Shown: positions 33,777 through 43,439 of the stretch, piece after piece
How positions within the stretch are numbered: position 1 is the stretch's first letter
Layout of the letters: each line of letters opens with the position of its first letter
Origin: Algoriphagus aquaeductus
GTDB taxonomy: Bacteria > Bacteroidota > Bacteroidia > Cytophagales > Cyclobacteriaceae
Assembly: GCF_003253485.1 (NCBI RefSeq)
Contig: NZ_QKTX01000004.1
Coordinates: 124,001-188,000 of the forward strand
Length of the DNA: 64,000 bases
Direction: 5' to 3'
Position numbers and translations under genes: made by a program
The notes under the pieces: generated by a model
What the model saw: the letters and a program-made list of their open reading frames with translations, nothing else
Database searches by the model: none
Told to the model about the DNA's origin: nothing

Positions 33777-35318
33777 TTATTTCAATTTATTTCTTAAAAC
33801 CACAAATGGTCGCCAATTTTCTTTGGGGGCCTGGTACAACTGGTCAAATGCAAAAGTTCCGATCACCAAATCCTCATCCCCATCCCCATCCAAATCCCCT
33901 TTAGTCAAGGTCAACCAGTGATCTTCCAGCTGCTTTTCAAGTACATATGGTTGAAACACACCACTATTCATCTGCTTGAAATAGATCAAATTTTGATAGG
34001 GTCTTTGATTTCTATCCGGGAAAAATGAAATAGCAACCAGATCCACCATCCCGTCCTGATCAAAATCCCCCACTTCCAATCCACTCGCTCCATACATCGG
34101 ATAAAACCACTTCTCTTGATATTCACCCTTCTGATCTCTTGCAAAGATCCTCACTCCATGATAATTTTTTAGGATTTGGCTCTGATCCGCATTATCTCCG
34201 TTGACCAGAATGAGTTCTCGCTGCCCATCTCCGGTCACATCTTCGAATCTAAAATCACTGGAACCAAAGGCAGGCTGAAAGCTCAGCAATGGCTTTTCCC
34301 TAAACTTCCCATCCCCCAAATTCTCAAACAGGATAATTCCTTCTTTAGCCTGAGTCATCAGCACCAACATATCGAGATCACCGTCCCCGTCATAATCAAC
34401 AGCCATAGACCTTCGGGCGCCGGAATCTTTCTTCAGCATGTGTTGCTGATATCCACTAGCCTGACTCAGATGCAGACTAAACTGCCCCAGATGATTCCCA
34501 AATTCACAAATCGCATAGTCTGACTTTCCATCTCCATTCCAATCGGCAATTTCCACATGAACAGGCCGCATGAGTTTTGAAAAGACGAGGCTTTCATTCC
34601 AGGATTTTCCTGATTTAGTAAAATGGGAAATCACGCCCAAAGAATCATTGGCCGGATCCATCAGGCCCATGGTCAACAATTCGAAGGATTGATCGGGATT
34701 CCAATGGATTTCTACCGGGGCAATTGCGGTTGGGATAGAGTCCCGTTGTGAAAATCCCAAGGCAGGATCCAATTCGAAAAGAGATCGAAATCGATGCCCC
34801 AAAAATAGCCTTCCGGTTTGGGGATGAATCCGAAGCATGGTGGTCAAACTGGGTCGAACAAACTGGAAATCCGGCTCTTCCAATTGAAAACCGGGTATTC
34901 CTGACTTTGGAGAAACTTTTGGGATCTGAGGTAGGGGATAATCAGGCGCATTTTCCAGGTAGTAGGCTTCCAACTTTTTCCACCTCTCCTGTGTGATAAA
35001 GGGAATTTTGGAGTAAATCCCCTCGGGAACCCCTTCATCCTCCGGAAGAGACGTCCCAAAATCCTCCTCCAAATAGAGCCCCATTCGCTTCCGCATATCG
35101 GGAAGTACTTTTTTCCAGGTAGCCTTATCCAAAATCTCCGGATCCGGCATGACATGACACGAGGCGCAATACCCTTTGGCCAACTGCTCTCCAGAAAGGT
35201 TAAGATCAGATTGGGAAAGCTGGTACAAACTCGGTGGCGGTTGCTTACGCTCAGCGATCTGTCCACAGGAATTCAACATCACTATTCCCCCTAGTAAACC
35301 CCACAATCGTCCCTTCAT
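33777..35318 (-). CDS. Lipoprotein with cytochrome c motif and FG-GAP repeats
   Basis: A 513-residue exported protein. The N-terminus has a hydrophobic segment ending NSC (Cys18), a likely lipobox. A c-type heme site CASCHVMP lies near residue 51. About seven VCBS/FG-GAP beta-propeller repeats with calcium-type DxDxDG loops follow (DWNGDGKSD, DYDGDGDLD, DFDQDGMVD, GDLDGDGDED). The protein could bind calcium and carry an electron-transfer heme, but no partner dehydrogenase is adjacent. It is cotranscribed with cutC, whose stop lies 3 bp upstream of its start. Confidence 0.87.
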   Translation of the reverse strand: MKGRLWGLLGGIVMLNSCGQIAERKQPPPSLYQLSQSDLNLSGEQLAKGYCASCHVMPDPEILDKATWKKVLPDMRKRMGLYLEEDFGTSLPEDEGVPEGIYSKIPFITQERWKKLEAYYLENAPDYPLPQIPKVSPKSGIPGFQLEEPDFQFVRPSLTTMLRIHPQTGRLFLGHRFRSLFELDPALGFSQRDSIPTAIAPVEIHWNPDQSFELLTMGLMDPANDSLGVISHFTKSGKSWNESLVFSKLMRPVHVEIADWNGDGKSDYAICEFGNHLGQFSLHLSQASGYQQHMLKKDSGARRSMAVDYDGDGDLDMLVLMTQAKEGIILFENLGDGKFREKPLLSFQPAFGSSDFRFEDVTGDGQRELILVNGDNADQSQILKNYHGVRIFARDQKGEYQEKWFYPMYGASGLEVGDFDQDGMVDLVAISFFPDRNQRPYQNLIYFKQMNSGVFQPYVLEKQLEDHWLTLTKGDLDGDGDEDLVIGTFAFDQLYQAPKENWRPFVVLRNKLK

Positions 35319-35321
35319 GAT

Positions 35322-36059
35322 TTACAATACTGTTTTGAATCCTTTAACCAATTCCGGATCTATTCCGAAATGCATCGAATAATCCAAAGGTGGAGATGAA
35401 AAAGAAAGATCCGGATTAATAAACTGATTTTCGGAAGCCTTGGCTTTTTTGCAGGAGGCATGTACTTCCTTCAAGAAGCCGGATTTTTGCAAAAAAGGAA
35501 CATGCTCTGCCTTGGTCCCACCTCCCGGCATGATACTGATACGCCCTTGAGCCTGCACCATAAGGTCAAAGACTGTTTGCAATCCTTCAGTCAGCGAGTT
35601 TTTACCTCCTGAGGTCAATATCCGGTCAAAACCCAGGTCAATGATTTTCTCCAGGGAATCAAACAAATCAGCTGAGGCGTCAAAAGCCCGATGAAAAGTG
35701 CAAGGGTGATCTCCAGCTGCTCTTTTTAAAAACTCATTGGCATTTTGATCCACATTCCCATGAATATCCAATACCCCAAAGACAAATCCATCGGCCCCCA
35801 TATCTTTAAGGATTTGAATATCCTGCTTCATCACCAAGAGCTCTTTTTTCGAATAGACAAAATCTCCTCCCCGTGGCCGGATCATCACAAAAACAGGGAT
35901 ATCGATTTCGCTTTTCAAAAATCGGAGCATCCCTGCACTGGGCGTCTCTCCTCCCTCGGGAAAATTTGCACAAAGCTCCAAGCGGTCAATTCCTAGCTCT
36001 GCGGCCTCCAAAGAGCCTTGTAGATTGAAAACGGGAGCCTCAAGTAAAATTTTACTCAT
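35322..36059 (-). CDS. cutC: CutC-family protein
   Basis: A 245-residue TIM-barrel protein of the CutC family. Signatures include ELGIDRLELCANFPEGGETPS, MIRPRGGDFVYS and MPGGGTKAEHV. CutC was linked to copper homeostasis in E. coli, but its biochemistry is unsettled. The start codon overlaps the stop of the upstream asparaginase-like gene (ATGA), so the two are coupled. Nothing else in the window points to copper. Confidence 0.92.
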   Translation of the reverse strand: MSKILLEAPVFNLQGSLEAAELGIDRLELCANFPEGGETPSAGMLRFLKSEIDIPVFVMIRPRGGDFVYSKKELLVMKQDIQILKDMGADGFVFGVLDIHGNVDQNANEFLKRAAGDHPCTFHRAFDASADLFDSLEKIIDLGFDRILTSGGKNSLTEGLQTVFDLMVQAQGRISIMPGGGTKAEHVPFLQKSGFLKEVHASCKKAKASENQFINPDLSFSSPPLDYSMHFGIDPELVKGFKTVL

Positions 36060-37042
36060 GGTTTAAAGTGGCTATTGGCGTCAACTAGAATATTTCCGGA
36101 TTCGGTAGCTTTGGCAAAATTGAATCCCGGATGGACTGCATAAGCCCCCACTTCTCCATATTTATTGATGGCTAAAAATCCCGCCTGAATATCTTTTATA
36201 TCCTTGTTTTTAGAAATCAATCGTCTTACCGCTTCCTCACAGGCCTCTTGGGGAGTACGTCCCTGACGCATCAACTCCACGATCAGAAAGCTCCCGCAAA
36301 TCCGAATGATCGATTCCCCCAACCCTGTTGCAGTCGCAGCCCCCACTTCATCATCCACAAATAAGCCTGCACCGATAATCGGGCTGTCTCCCACTCTTCC
36401 GTGCATTTTATATGCCAAGCCACTGGTGGTACAACTCCCTGCTAATTTGCCCTGTGCATCGATCCCGATCATTCCGATGGTGTCGTGATTTTCGATATTG
36501 ATAATCGGCTTGTATTGGCTGGTCACTTTCCATTTATCGTATTCCGCCTGAGCTTTAGGACTGAGTTTTTCCTCCTCTAAAGGAAAACCCTGAGCTATCG
36601 CAAACTGCCGGGCACCTTCTCCAGCAAGCAGGACGTGCGGAGTTTTTTCCATCACCGCCCTCGCCAGTGAAATGGGATGTTTGATCTGACGGACAAAGGC
36701 CACCGAACCACAAGCCCCATCACCGGTCATGATTGAGGCATCCAGGGTAGTAATTCCCTCCCTGTCGGGTAAGCCCTGAAGTCCCACGGATAGATTCTCC
36801 ATGTCTACCTCCGTGTTTCTTACTCCGGCTTCCACGGCATCCAAAATACTTCCGGTTTCCTGGAGCTTTGCCCAAGCATCGGCATTGGCCGGGAGACCAT
36901 GATTCCAGGTAGAAAGAATTAAGGGTTTATCGCCAGAGTGGGACTTTTCTTCATTTGTTTGGGCACAGGAAGCCGCCACCCCCGGTATAAATAAGGCAGA
37001 TCCTAAGAGGGATTGCCTGATAAACTTTCTTCTTTGAGACAT
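36056..37042 (-). CDS. Glycosylasparaginase-like Ntn hydrolase, exported
   Basis: A 328-residue Ntn hydrolase of the L-asparaginase/glycosylasparaginase family, which cleaves the GlcNAc-Asn bond of N-glycopeptides. The autoprocessing site is HDTIGMIGID, where Thr becomes the nucleophile after cleavage. The alpha part has TWNHGLPANADAW and the beta part GDSPIIGAGLFVDD. The N-terminus has a twin-arginine-like RRKFIRQ and a possible lipobox ASCAQ, so it is exported. I chose the ATG at 37042; an in-frame start 48 bp upstream lacks support. It overlaps cutC by 4 bp. Confidence 0.88.
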   Translation of the reverse strand: MSQRRKFIRQSLLGSALFIPGVAASCAQTNEEKSHSGDKPLILSTWNHGLPANADAWAKLQETGSILDAVEAGVRNTEVDMENLSVGLQGLPDREGITTLDASIMTGDGACGSVAFVRQIKHPISLARAVMEKTPHVLLAGEGARQFAIAQGFPLEEEKLSPKAQAEYDKWKVTSQYKPIINIENHDTIGMIGIDAQGKLAGSCTTSGLAYKMHGRVGDSPIIGAGLFVDDEVGAATATGLGESIIRICGSFLIVELMRQGRTPQEACEEAVRRLISKNKDIKDIQAGFLAINKYGEVGAYAVHPGFNFAKATESGNILVDANSHFKP

Positions 37043-37229
37043 GAACTGTAATTTAGAATCGGGGATTAAATTATCAAATTTGGATAACATCTCGGCTCCC
37101 GACTATCCAAATCTCCCAACAAATGCTGAAAACCAGGATGTCTTCCCCGTACCTTTAATTAGCCAAACCATTCATTCATCAATCCGACTCCGGGAAATCC
37201 CTTGGGTCATTGAGAAAATTTAAAAACAT

Positions 37230-37991
37230 ATGAGACCCTATATTCTGAAAGAAGCCAATTGGAAAGACCTGAAGTCATTTCGATACGAACTGGCGATTTT
37301 ACCCTGGGGAGCCACCGAGGCTCACAATTACCACATGCCCTACGGAACTGATGTTTATGAAGCGGACGCCATTGCAGCCGAAGGAGCCAAAAAAGCTTGG
37401 GAAAAAGGAACTAAAGCAGTCGTCCTCCCTACAGTTCCTTTCGGGGTAAATACCGGCCAATCTGACATTTACCTCGACCTCAATATCTACCCCAGCACAC
37501 AGCTCATCATCCTTCAGGATATCATCGAAGTGCTCAATCGTCAGGGACTGAAAAAACTGTTGATCCTAAACAGCCATGGAGGGAATAATTTCCAACCCAT
37601 GTTAAGGGAACTTGGACTGAAATTTCCCGAGATGATGTTGTTTACCTGCAACTGGTACCAAGCTTTGGACAAGAGCCTTTATTTTGAGGAGGCCGGAGAT
37701 CATGCCGATGAAATGGAAACGGCTTTGATTCAACACCTGCACCCCGATTTGGTTTTACCCGTCGAAGAAGCAGGAGATGGGGAAGAGAAGAAATCAGTGA
37801 TCCGTGGAATTCGGGAAAAATGGGCCTGGGCAGAGCGCAAATGGTCTCAAGTAACCGAGGACACGGGCATTGGGAATCCAAAAAAAGCCTCCCCTGAAAA
37901 AGGGAAGCGATATTTTGAAGACGTAACCGATAAGGTCGCAGACCTCATCGAGGACATTTGTAAGTCAAAGCCCGGAGAAATGTACCGATAA
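37230..37991 (+). CDS. Creatininase-family amidohydrolase
   Basis: A 253-residue metal-dependent amidohydrolase of the creatininase family. The family motifs are seen: GATEAHNYHMPYGTDVYEA (Glu, His and Asp metal ligands), NSHGGNN with a conserved His, and DHADEMETALI with the Glu ligand. Members act on creatinine, or on formamidopyrimidine- and mycofactocin-type amides; the substrate here is unknown. It is divergent from the asparaginase-like gene and ends back to back with the UnbV gene. Confidence 0.88.
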   Translation: MRPYILKEANWKDLKSFRYELAILPWGATEAHNYHMPYGTDVYEADAIAAEGAKKAWEKGTKAVVLPTVPFGVNTGQSDIYLDLNIYPSTQLIILQDIIEVLNRQGLKKLLILNSHGGNNFQPMLRELGLKFPEMMLFTCNWYQALDKSLYFEEAGDHADEMETALIQHLHPDLVLPVEEAGDGEEKKSVIRGIREKWAWAERKWSQVTEDTGIGNPKKASPEKGKRYFEDVTDKVADLIEDICKSKPGEMYR

Positions 37992-40900
37992 TCACTCCAT
38001 GCCGAAGATATTCAAAGGAATCATTTCTCCTTTATAAGTGACCATTACAGCAGACTTTGCCTGTTTCGGGAGTTGGATTTCTCGTCCTGACTGGGACCCA
38101 AATCCAGCTCCCCACCCCAAATCCATTCGCTGGGTTTTTCCGCTTTCCAATTCTACCAGAAGGGCCATAGCTTCAGTTGGAGGATTTACACTTTTTGTTC
38201 CTGAACCCTTGGACCTGAATGCCAACACCTTACCTCTATTCTGAGAAGCAAAAAATAAGGGCTCACCCGATGGTAAGGTAAGTCTGACCAAGGCTTTGGC
38301 ATCGCCGGGAACTACAAATCCGCTTCCTCTTGCAGATGACGCTTTAAACTGACCTTTTCCATCTCCCAACAAAAGCCAACCGATCGAGGCATCCATTCTT
38401 CCGATGAAGATTTCATTCCCATAATCATTGCCGACCATCAACAAATCAAGGAAACCATCACCGTTGACGTCCTCGGCCAAAATCCCGTTGACCGGAGCGA
38501 TTTGAGCCTCTACCGGAAGTTCATGCACTTTGAATGTGCCGTCGCCTAGGTTCTCGACCCATACGGACCGATCAAAGTTTCCTGTCAGAACAAGGGCATC
38601 TTTTTTCTCTTCCTCTTTGAAAAAGGTAGCCTCTGTGCTCAGCGCAAAATACTTGTAACGATCAAATTTCCTTCTGAACATGGGACTTTGTCCGTTGAGA
38701 TCATCCCAAAAATGACTGGGGAAGGATTGGTAAGCTCCTCCGATTTTATCTTTGTAGTAGGCAAAAGTCACCGGATCAATGGAACCGTTAGAATCAAAAT
38801 CCTTGGCATAAATCTTCAAGGGGCGATCGAATGAAGGATGATGGGGATTATTTGCACCCAAGTTTCCCACGATCCAGTCGGTATCCCCATCCTGGTCAAT
38901 ATCAGCCGTCTGAATAGAATTCCACCAGCCCAAATAGTTTTCCAAACCGGTATTTTGCGCTTTTTCAAAGCGATCTCCTTTGTTGATAAAGAGGGTTATC
39001 GGCATCAGTTCTCCGACCACTACCAAATCTACCTTACCATCCCGGTTGACATCTGACCAAACGGCATCGGTGATCATCCCCAAGTTTTCGAATTCGGGTA
39101 TCCACTGCCGGGTTACATCCACCAGATTCCCTCCATTATTTTTTAACAGAAAACTTTTCTCCGGAAGTGGATATTGGGCAATGGGTGTCCGCCCACCAAC
39201 AAATAGATCCACAAAACCATCTCCATCTATATCCGCACCTCTCACGACACTTCCGTTCGCCTTGACCGAAGAAAAGTTCTGGTCGAGGGCGAAATTCCCT
39301 TTTCCGTCATTTCGATACAGTCGATCTTGATACTCGGGAGCATTGGGAGCAAACTCGGCACTACCACTGACTAGATACAAATCCAAATCCCCGTCATTGT
39401 CCATATCCAGCAACAGGATTCCAGCCTCTTCAAATGCCGGATTTTCCCCCGGTAATAGTTCCTTTTTAGAAAAAGTACCACCACGCTCCTGCTTATACCA
39501 AACGGGTGCAAAACCAGCAGAAGAACCAATGACCAAGTCTTCCAATCCATCTCCATCAAGGTCGCCTACGGAAAGGACCGGACCAAACTGGGAAAGTTTG
39601 TGAGGCAGCGTACGCTGTACATTGTAATCAATTTTATCCACCTCCTGATGCAGAAAGTCAATCCCCAACTCAGCACTTACTTCATTCAGGAATGGATGGG
39701 CCTCAGGTAAGTTCCAAATGGCTACGGAATCCAATCCTGAGCTAGCTTCTTGGTAACTAAGGGTCAAAACCTGATTGGCCGGTACTGAGGAGAGTTTACT
39801 TTCCTTGCCGTCGGGCCAAATCACCAAAACCTCCTGAACAGTGGAAACCGAATCCAAACCAAAATGGAGAATGCTTTCCGTAGAAGACATATATCCTCTC
39901 ACGGTCTGCATTTCCTGATAGAGAATTGCCTCATTTCCGGGTTTCAACCAGATTTTGGCTCCCAGTCCATCCGGATTTTGCACAGGACCTTTCAGTTTGA
40001 TTCGGAGGTAATTTGGCTTTTCCTTTTGCTGATTGAGTCTGTTTTCAAAAACAAAAGCAGGGTCATTGATATTGTTGACCACATAATCCAAATCCCCGTC
40101 CAAATCCAAGTCTACCAATACGGCCCCGTTGGAAAAGGAAGGTTGATTGAGTCCCCATTCTGCCCCGGAGTCCTCAAACTGGAGGTTGCCGGTATTTTTA
40201 TAGGAGTAATTGGGAATTTTGACAATCGGTATCGAGTCCAACAACTGCCTTACAGAGGCGATACTGCCCACATCTGCCCGGTAGTTCGCAAAGTCTTTGT
40301 CGGTAATATCCCGAGGGAATCCATTGGTAATCAACAAATCTCTTTGCCCGTCATTATCCACGTCTGCAAAGATCGGCGCCCAACTCCAATCCGTCTGATA
40401 CACTCCGGAAATCATCCCTATTTCACTGAATGGAGTATTCGGGCCGTTATTTAGGTGGAGCATATTTCGGACATACTGATATTCGTATCCGAATTGTTCA
40501 TTGTTGATATAGGTTTGGTAGACATTTTTCCCGATGGTGGTCTTTTTCCGGTAGTTGTCCTCGCCCAACATATCGATGGTAATCAAATCGGGCCATCCGT
40601 CATTGTTAAAATCAGCCAAATCAGAACCCATGGAAAATTGGCTCTGATGCCGAAGGTATGCCTTCGTCTGATTGGAAAAAGAACCATCCCGATTGTTGAT
40701 GTACAGAATATCGTTGGTGATGTAGTCGTTGCTGATGTGAATGTCAGGCCAGCCATCATTGTTGACATCACCGATGACCAAGCCAAGACCAAAACCTTCG
40801 AACGTGATTCCTGCCTCCAGCGTGACATTGGTAAAGGTACCGTCTCCATTATTACGGTAGAAGGCATCATTGTTCACCGCCGAACCATCCGTGACTTTCG

Positions 40901-41516
40901 TTCTGAAATTGGTAGGCTTGGCTACTACCTGCTCATTGTTGAGCACATAGAGATCGAGATCGCCGTCCAGATCATAATCGACAAAAGCAGCCCCCATGGA
41001 ATTTCCGGGATCAGCAATTCCGTATTGGGAAGCCATCTCCTTAAAGCTTACATGACCATTTGCATCTATTCCCTGATTGACAAAAAGCAGGTTATTCCTT
41101 TCCCCAGGCCCTTTTTTCATGGCAGCAGCCACATAGATATCCGGCAAACCATCGAGGTTGATATCCACAATCACAGAGCCGGTGCACCACTTATCTTTGG
41201 CCATTATACCGGCCGTTTCTGAGATATCTTTGAACCTAAAATTCCCCTGATTGAGGTAGAGCCTATTGGGAACCTGATTTCCGGTGAAAAATAAGTCCGG
41301 CAAACCATCCTGATCAAAATCTGCCACCGCTACGCCTCCCCCATTGAAAATATATTCATCGGTCAGGATATTGAAACTGTCTGATTCAATGATCAGGTTA
41401 TTAAAATCTATTCCTGTCTCTTGAGATGATTTCAATTCAAAAAGAGGAGCATCTTTTTGGCAAGAGGAAACTATAAAAACCAAAACTAGAAAGGGAAGGG
41501 AGTAGAACTTCTTCAT
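37992..41516 (-). CDS. Large FG-GAP/VCBS lipoprotein with UnbV domain
   Basis: A 1174-residue exported lipoprotein; the signal segment ends SSC at Cys19. It contains two sets of VCBS/FG-GAP propeller repeats with calcium loops (ADFDQDGLPD, VDYDLDGDLD, GDLDGDGLED, ADIDGDGFVD). An ASPIC/UnbV domain lies between them (about residues 500-590; LRIKLKGPVQNPDGLGAKI and WPDGKESKL). Such proteins often follow susCD pairs in Cytophagales and are surface-exposed. It lies 140 bp after susD, with a terminator between. Confidence 0.92.
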   Translation of the reverse strand: MKKFYSLPFLVLVFIVSSCQKDAPLFELKSSQETGIDFNNLIIESDSFNILTDEYIFNGGGVAVADFDQDGLPDLFFTGNQVPNRLYLNQGNFRFKDISETAGIMAKDKWCTGSVIVDINLDGLPDIYVAAAMKKGPGERNNLLFVNQGIDANGHVSFKEMASQYGIADPGNSMGAAFVDYDLDGDLDLYVLNNEQVVAKPTNFRTKVTDGSAVNNDAFYRNNGDGTFTNVTLEAGITFEGFGLGLVIGDVNNDGWPDIHISNDYITNDILYINNRDGSFSNQTKAYLRHQSQFSMGSDLADFNNDGWPDLITIDMLGEDNYRKKTTIGKNVYQTYINNEQFGYEYQYVRNMLHLNNGPNTPFSEIGMISGVYQTDWSWAPIFADVDNDGQRDLLITNGFPRDITDKDFANYRADVGSIASVRQLLDSIPIVKIPNYSYKNTGNLQFEDSGAEWGLNQPSFSNGAVLVDLDLDGDLDYVVNNINDPAFVFENRLNQQKEKPNYLRIKLKGPVQNPDGLGAKIWLKPGNEAILYQEMQTVRGYMSSTESILHFGLDSVSTVQEVLVIWPDGKESKLSSVPANQVLTLSYQEASSGLDSVAIWNLPEAHPFLNEVSAELGIDFLHQEVDKIDYNVQRTLPHKLSQFGPVLSVGDLDGDGLEDLVIGSSAGFAPVWYKQERGGTFSKKELLPGENPAFEEAGILLLDMDNDGDLDLYLVSGSAEFAPNAPEYQDRLYRNDGKGNFALDQNFSSVKANGSVVRGADIDGDGFVDLFVGGRTPIAQYPLPEKSFLLKNNGGNLVDVTRQWIPEFENLGMITDAVWSDVNRDGKVDLVVVGELMPITLFINKGDRFEKAQNTGLENYLGWWNSIQTADIDQDGDTDWIVGNLGANNPHHPSFDRPLKIYAKDFDSNGSIDPVTFAYYKDKIGGAYQSFPSHFWDDLNGQSPMFRRKFDRYKYFALSTEATFFKEEEKKDALVLTGNFDRSVWVENLGDGTFKVHELPVEAQIAPVNGILAEDVNGDGFLDLLMVGNDYGNEIFIGRMDASIGWLLLGDGKGQFKASSARGSGFVVPGDAKALVRLTLPSGEPLFFASQNRGKVLAFRSKGSGTKSVNPPTEAMALLVELESGKTQRMDLGWGAGFGSQSGREIQLPKQAKSAVMVTYKGEMIPLNIFGME

Positions 41517-41603
41517 GAATTACACCGGGTGATTAATGGGGTATGGAAAATTAGCATTTTCCCCAATCGGAAGGAAAAAATAAGGGAATTAAAAAAGTCC
41601 CAA

Positions 41604-41640
41604 AAACAAAAAGAGAAGGCCTTTCGACCTTCTCTTTCAA
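41604..41640 (-). terminator. Terminator between susD and the UnbV gene
   Basis: On the minus strand AAAGAGAAGG / CCTTCTCTTT surrounds a short TCGAAAG loop and is followed by a T run. Confidence 0.8.
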
Positions 41641-41656
41641 ATAAATCAAGGAATGA

Positions 41657-43387
41657 TTAGAAACCTGGGTTTTGGATCAAAATATCCTTACCCACTAGGT
41701 CAATCTGATCCTGAGGAATCGGAACCCATTTGAACTTATCAGTATACTTGGCTCCACCTAATGCAGAAGAAAGTTTTACACCATCATAAGCAAAATAGTA
41801 ATCCAATTCCGCCTGAGCAGTACCCCAACGCTGAAGATCATAGAATCTGTGACCTTCCATACCCAGCTCAAGCATACGTTCCATTCTTACCGCAGCCTGG
41901 GCAGTGGCTTTTACAGTCCATGGAGTGTCGTAAGTTTTGATTTGGTAGTTGGCGGCATTGGATCCATCGCCTCTCTTCACTGGAGAATTGATTGCTCTGG
42001 TACGTACTCGGTTTACATATTCACGGGCTTTCTCCAAGCTTCCTACTTCGATTTCTGCTTCAGCAGCTAATAAAAGTACATCAGCAAAACGGATAATCAT
42101 GAAGTTGATCCCGGTATATCCCGGAGTCCAAGAAGAGTTATCTTGGAAGGTTCCAGCTTCTGATTTAGCATACACGTACTTCTTAGGAGAATAAGGTCCT
42201 CCATTTGGCTGATTTCGGATCCAAGCTTGACCTGGATGATCCATCCAATCCAAATAAGGAATACCTCTACGGCCTACCGTATGGTCCAAACGAGGATCAA
42301 GTGGGCCTGCATCCGGAGTAAAGGCAGCGCCTGAAGCAATTCCCATATCATTCTTCACTTCATTAGCAGCACTGTTGTAAGTTCTGTCAAGTAGTGGAAG
42401 ACCGTCTTTTGTTCGGAAGGCATTGACAAAACTGAAGCTTGGCTGGAAGAATCCACAGCAGTTACCTGGACCAGCTGGACCGGTATTGTAGGGAAAGTTC
42501 AAGTCAAACTCTGGATTTGCGTTTAGTACAGAACCTGTATTAGCAGCTGACTGATAGGCCCAAACAGATTCCTGATGGTTATCATTCTTACCACGGAACA
42601 TGTCATCATAGTAAGGAACCAATCCATACTTCAGTCCATTGGAAGTCACCCCATTGGCAATGACATCATCAAACAAAGCTTTTGCTTTAGCAAACTCTTT
42701 GGTGTACATGTACACTTTACCCAAGTAAGCTTTGGCTGCCCAAACATTCACACGTCCTACCTGAGGCTGGGTATTGGGAAGATTTTTTACAGCAAAGTCC
42801 AAATCTGCAATAATGAAAGGCCATAGGTCCTTGTCATTTTTCACCGCCTCCAGACCGCTACCATAATCTACCGTCTCATCCACATAGGGAGTTCTATTGT
42901 AATCCCGGGCTAGTTCGAAATAGAAGTGCGCCCTGAGGAATCTTGCCTGTGCAGATAGACGAATCTTATCATTCGGAGTAACATCTGCTTGAGCTTTTGT
43001 CAGAAGTCTCAATACGTTGTTAGCTCGGGCGATACCTTCATAACAAACATTATACTTTGAACCCATTTCTCCACCAGCAGCATCATTTTCAAAGCGCTGG
43101 ATTGGATTGATGGTTGTGAAGTCACCGGGGTCAGTACCTTTATTTGCCTCTCCCCCTCTGATACTCCCCCAAACCCAGTTGGAAGGAGACCCTAATCTGT
43201 TACCGCGACCATTTACCTGAGAATACGCAGCGATCAAAGATGCATCCAAACCAGCTAAAGAAGAAAGCTGATTTTCTGACAACTGACCAACCGGCGGAAT
43301 TTCCAGGAATTCATCGCTACAACTCACTGCTACCATCATCGCCGTGGATGCTAGTAGGGCACCGATTTTTAATTTAAAATTGTTCAT
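41657..43387 (-). CDS. SusD/RagB-family outer-membrane lipoprotein
   Basis: A 576-residue lipoprotein (lipobox AVSC, Cys23) that caps a SusC-type transporter on the cell surface and helps bind its nutrient. The TPR-like N-terminal domain includes ARFLRAHFYFELARDYN (near 145-161). The C-terminal RagB/SusD part has MERMLELGMEGHRFYDLQRWG, a strong family signature. The substrate is not deducible. It lies 52 bp after the SusC gene and is likely cotranscribed. Confidence 0.94.
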   Translation of the reverse strand: MNNFKLKIGALLASTAMMVAVSCSDEFLEIPPVGQLSENQLSSLAGLDASLIAAYSQVNGRGNRLGSPSNWVWGSIRGGEANKGTDPGDFTTINPIQRFENDAAGGEMGSKYNVCYEGIARANNVLRLLTKAQADVTPNDKIRLSAQARFLRAHFYFELARDYNRTPYVDETVDYGSGLEAVKNDKDLWPFIIADLDFAVKNLPNTQPQVGRVNVWAAKAYLGKVYMYTKEFAKAKALFDDVIANGVTSNGLKYGLVPYYDDMFRGKNDNHQESVWAYQSAANTGSVLNANPEFDLNFPYNTGPAGPGNCCGFFQPSFSFVNAFRTKDGLPLLDRTYNSAANEVKNDMGIASGAAFTPDAGPLDPRLDHTVGRRGIPYLDWMDHPGQAWIRNQPNGGPYSPKKYVYAKSEAGTFQDNSSWTPGYTGINFMIIRFADVLLLAAEAEIEVGSLEKAREYVNRVRTRAINSPVKRGDGSNAANYQIKTYDTPWTVKATAQAAVRMERMLELGMEGHRFYDLQRWGTAQAELDYYFAYDGVKLSSALGGAKYTDKFKWVPIPQDQIDLVGKDILIQNPGF

Positions 43388-43439
43388 TTGTTTAATCTAT
43401 TATAGTGTCTATAACTCGATTCAAATTATGTTGTTTGGC

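Noticed and set aside
39864..41222. Long frames (196 and 255 codons) on the plus strand opposite the UnbV gene
   Set aside because: They are antisense shadows of a repeat-rich, GC-biased gene whose own frame has clear lipoprotein and FG-GAP/UnbV motifs.
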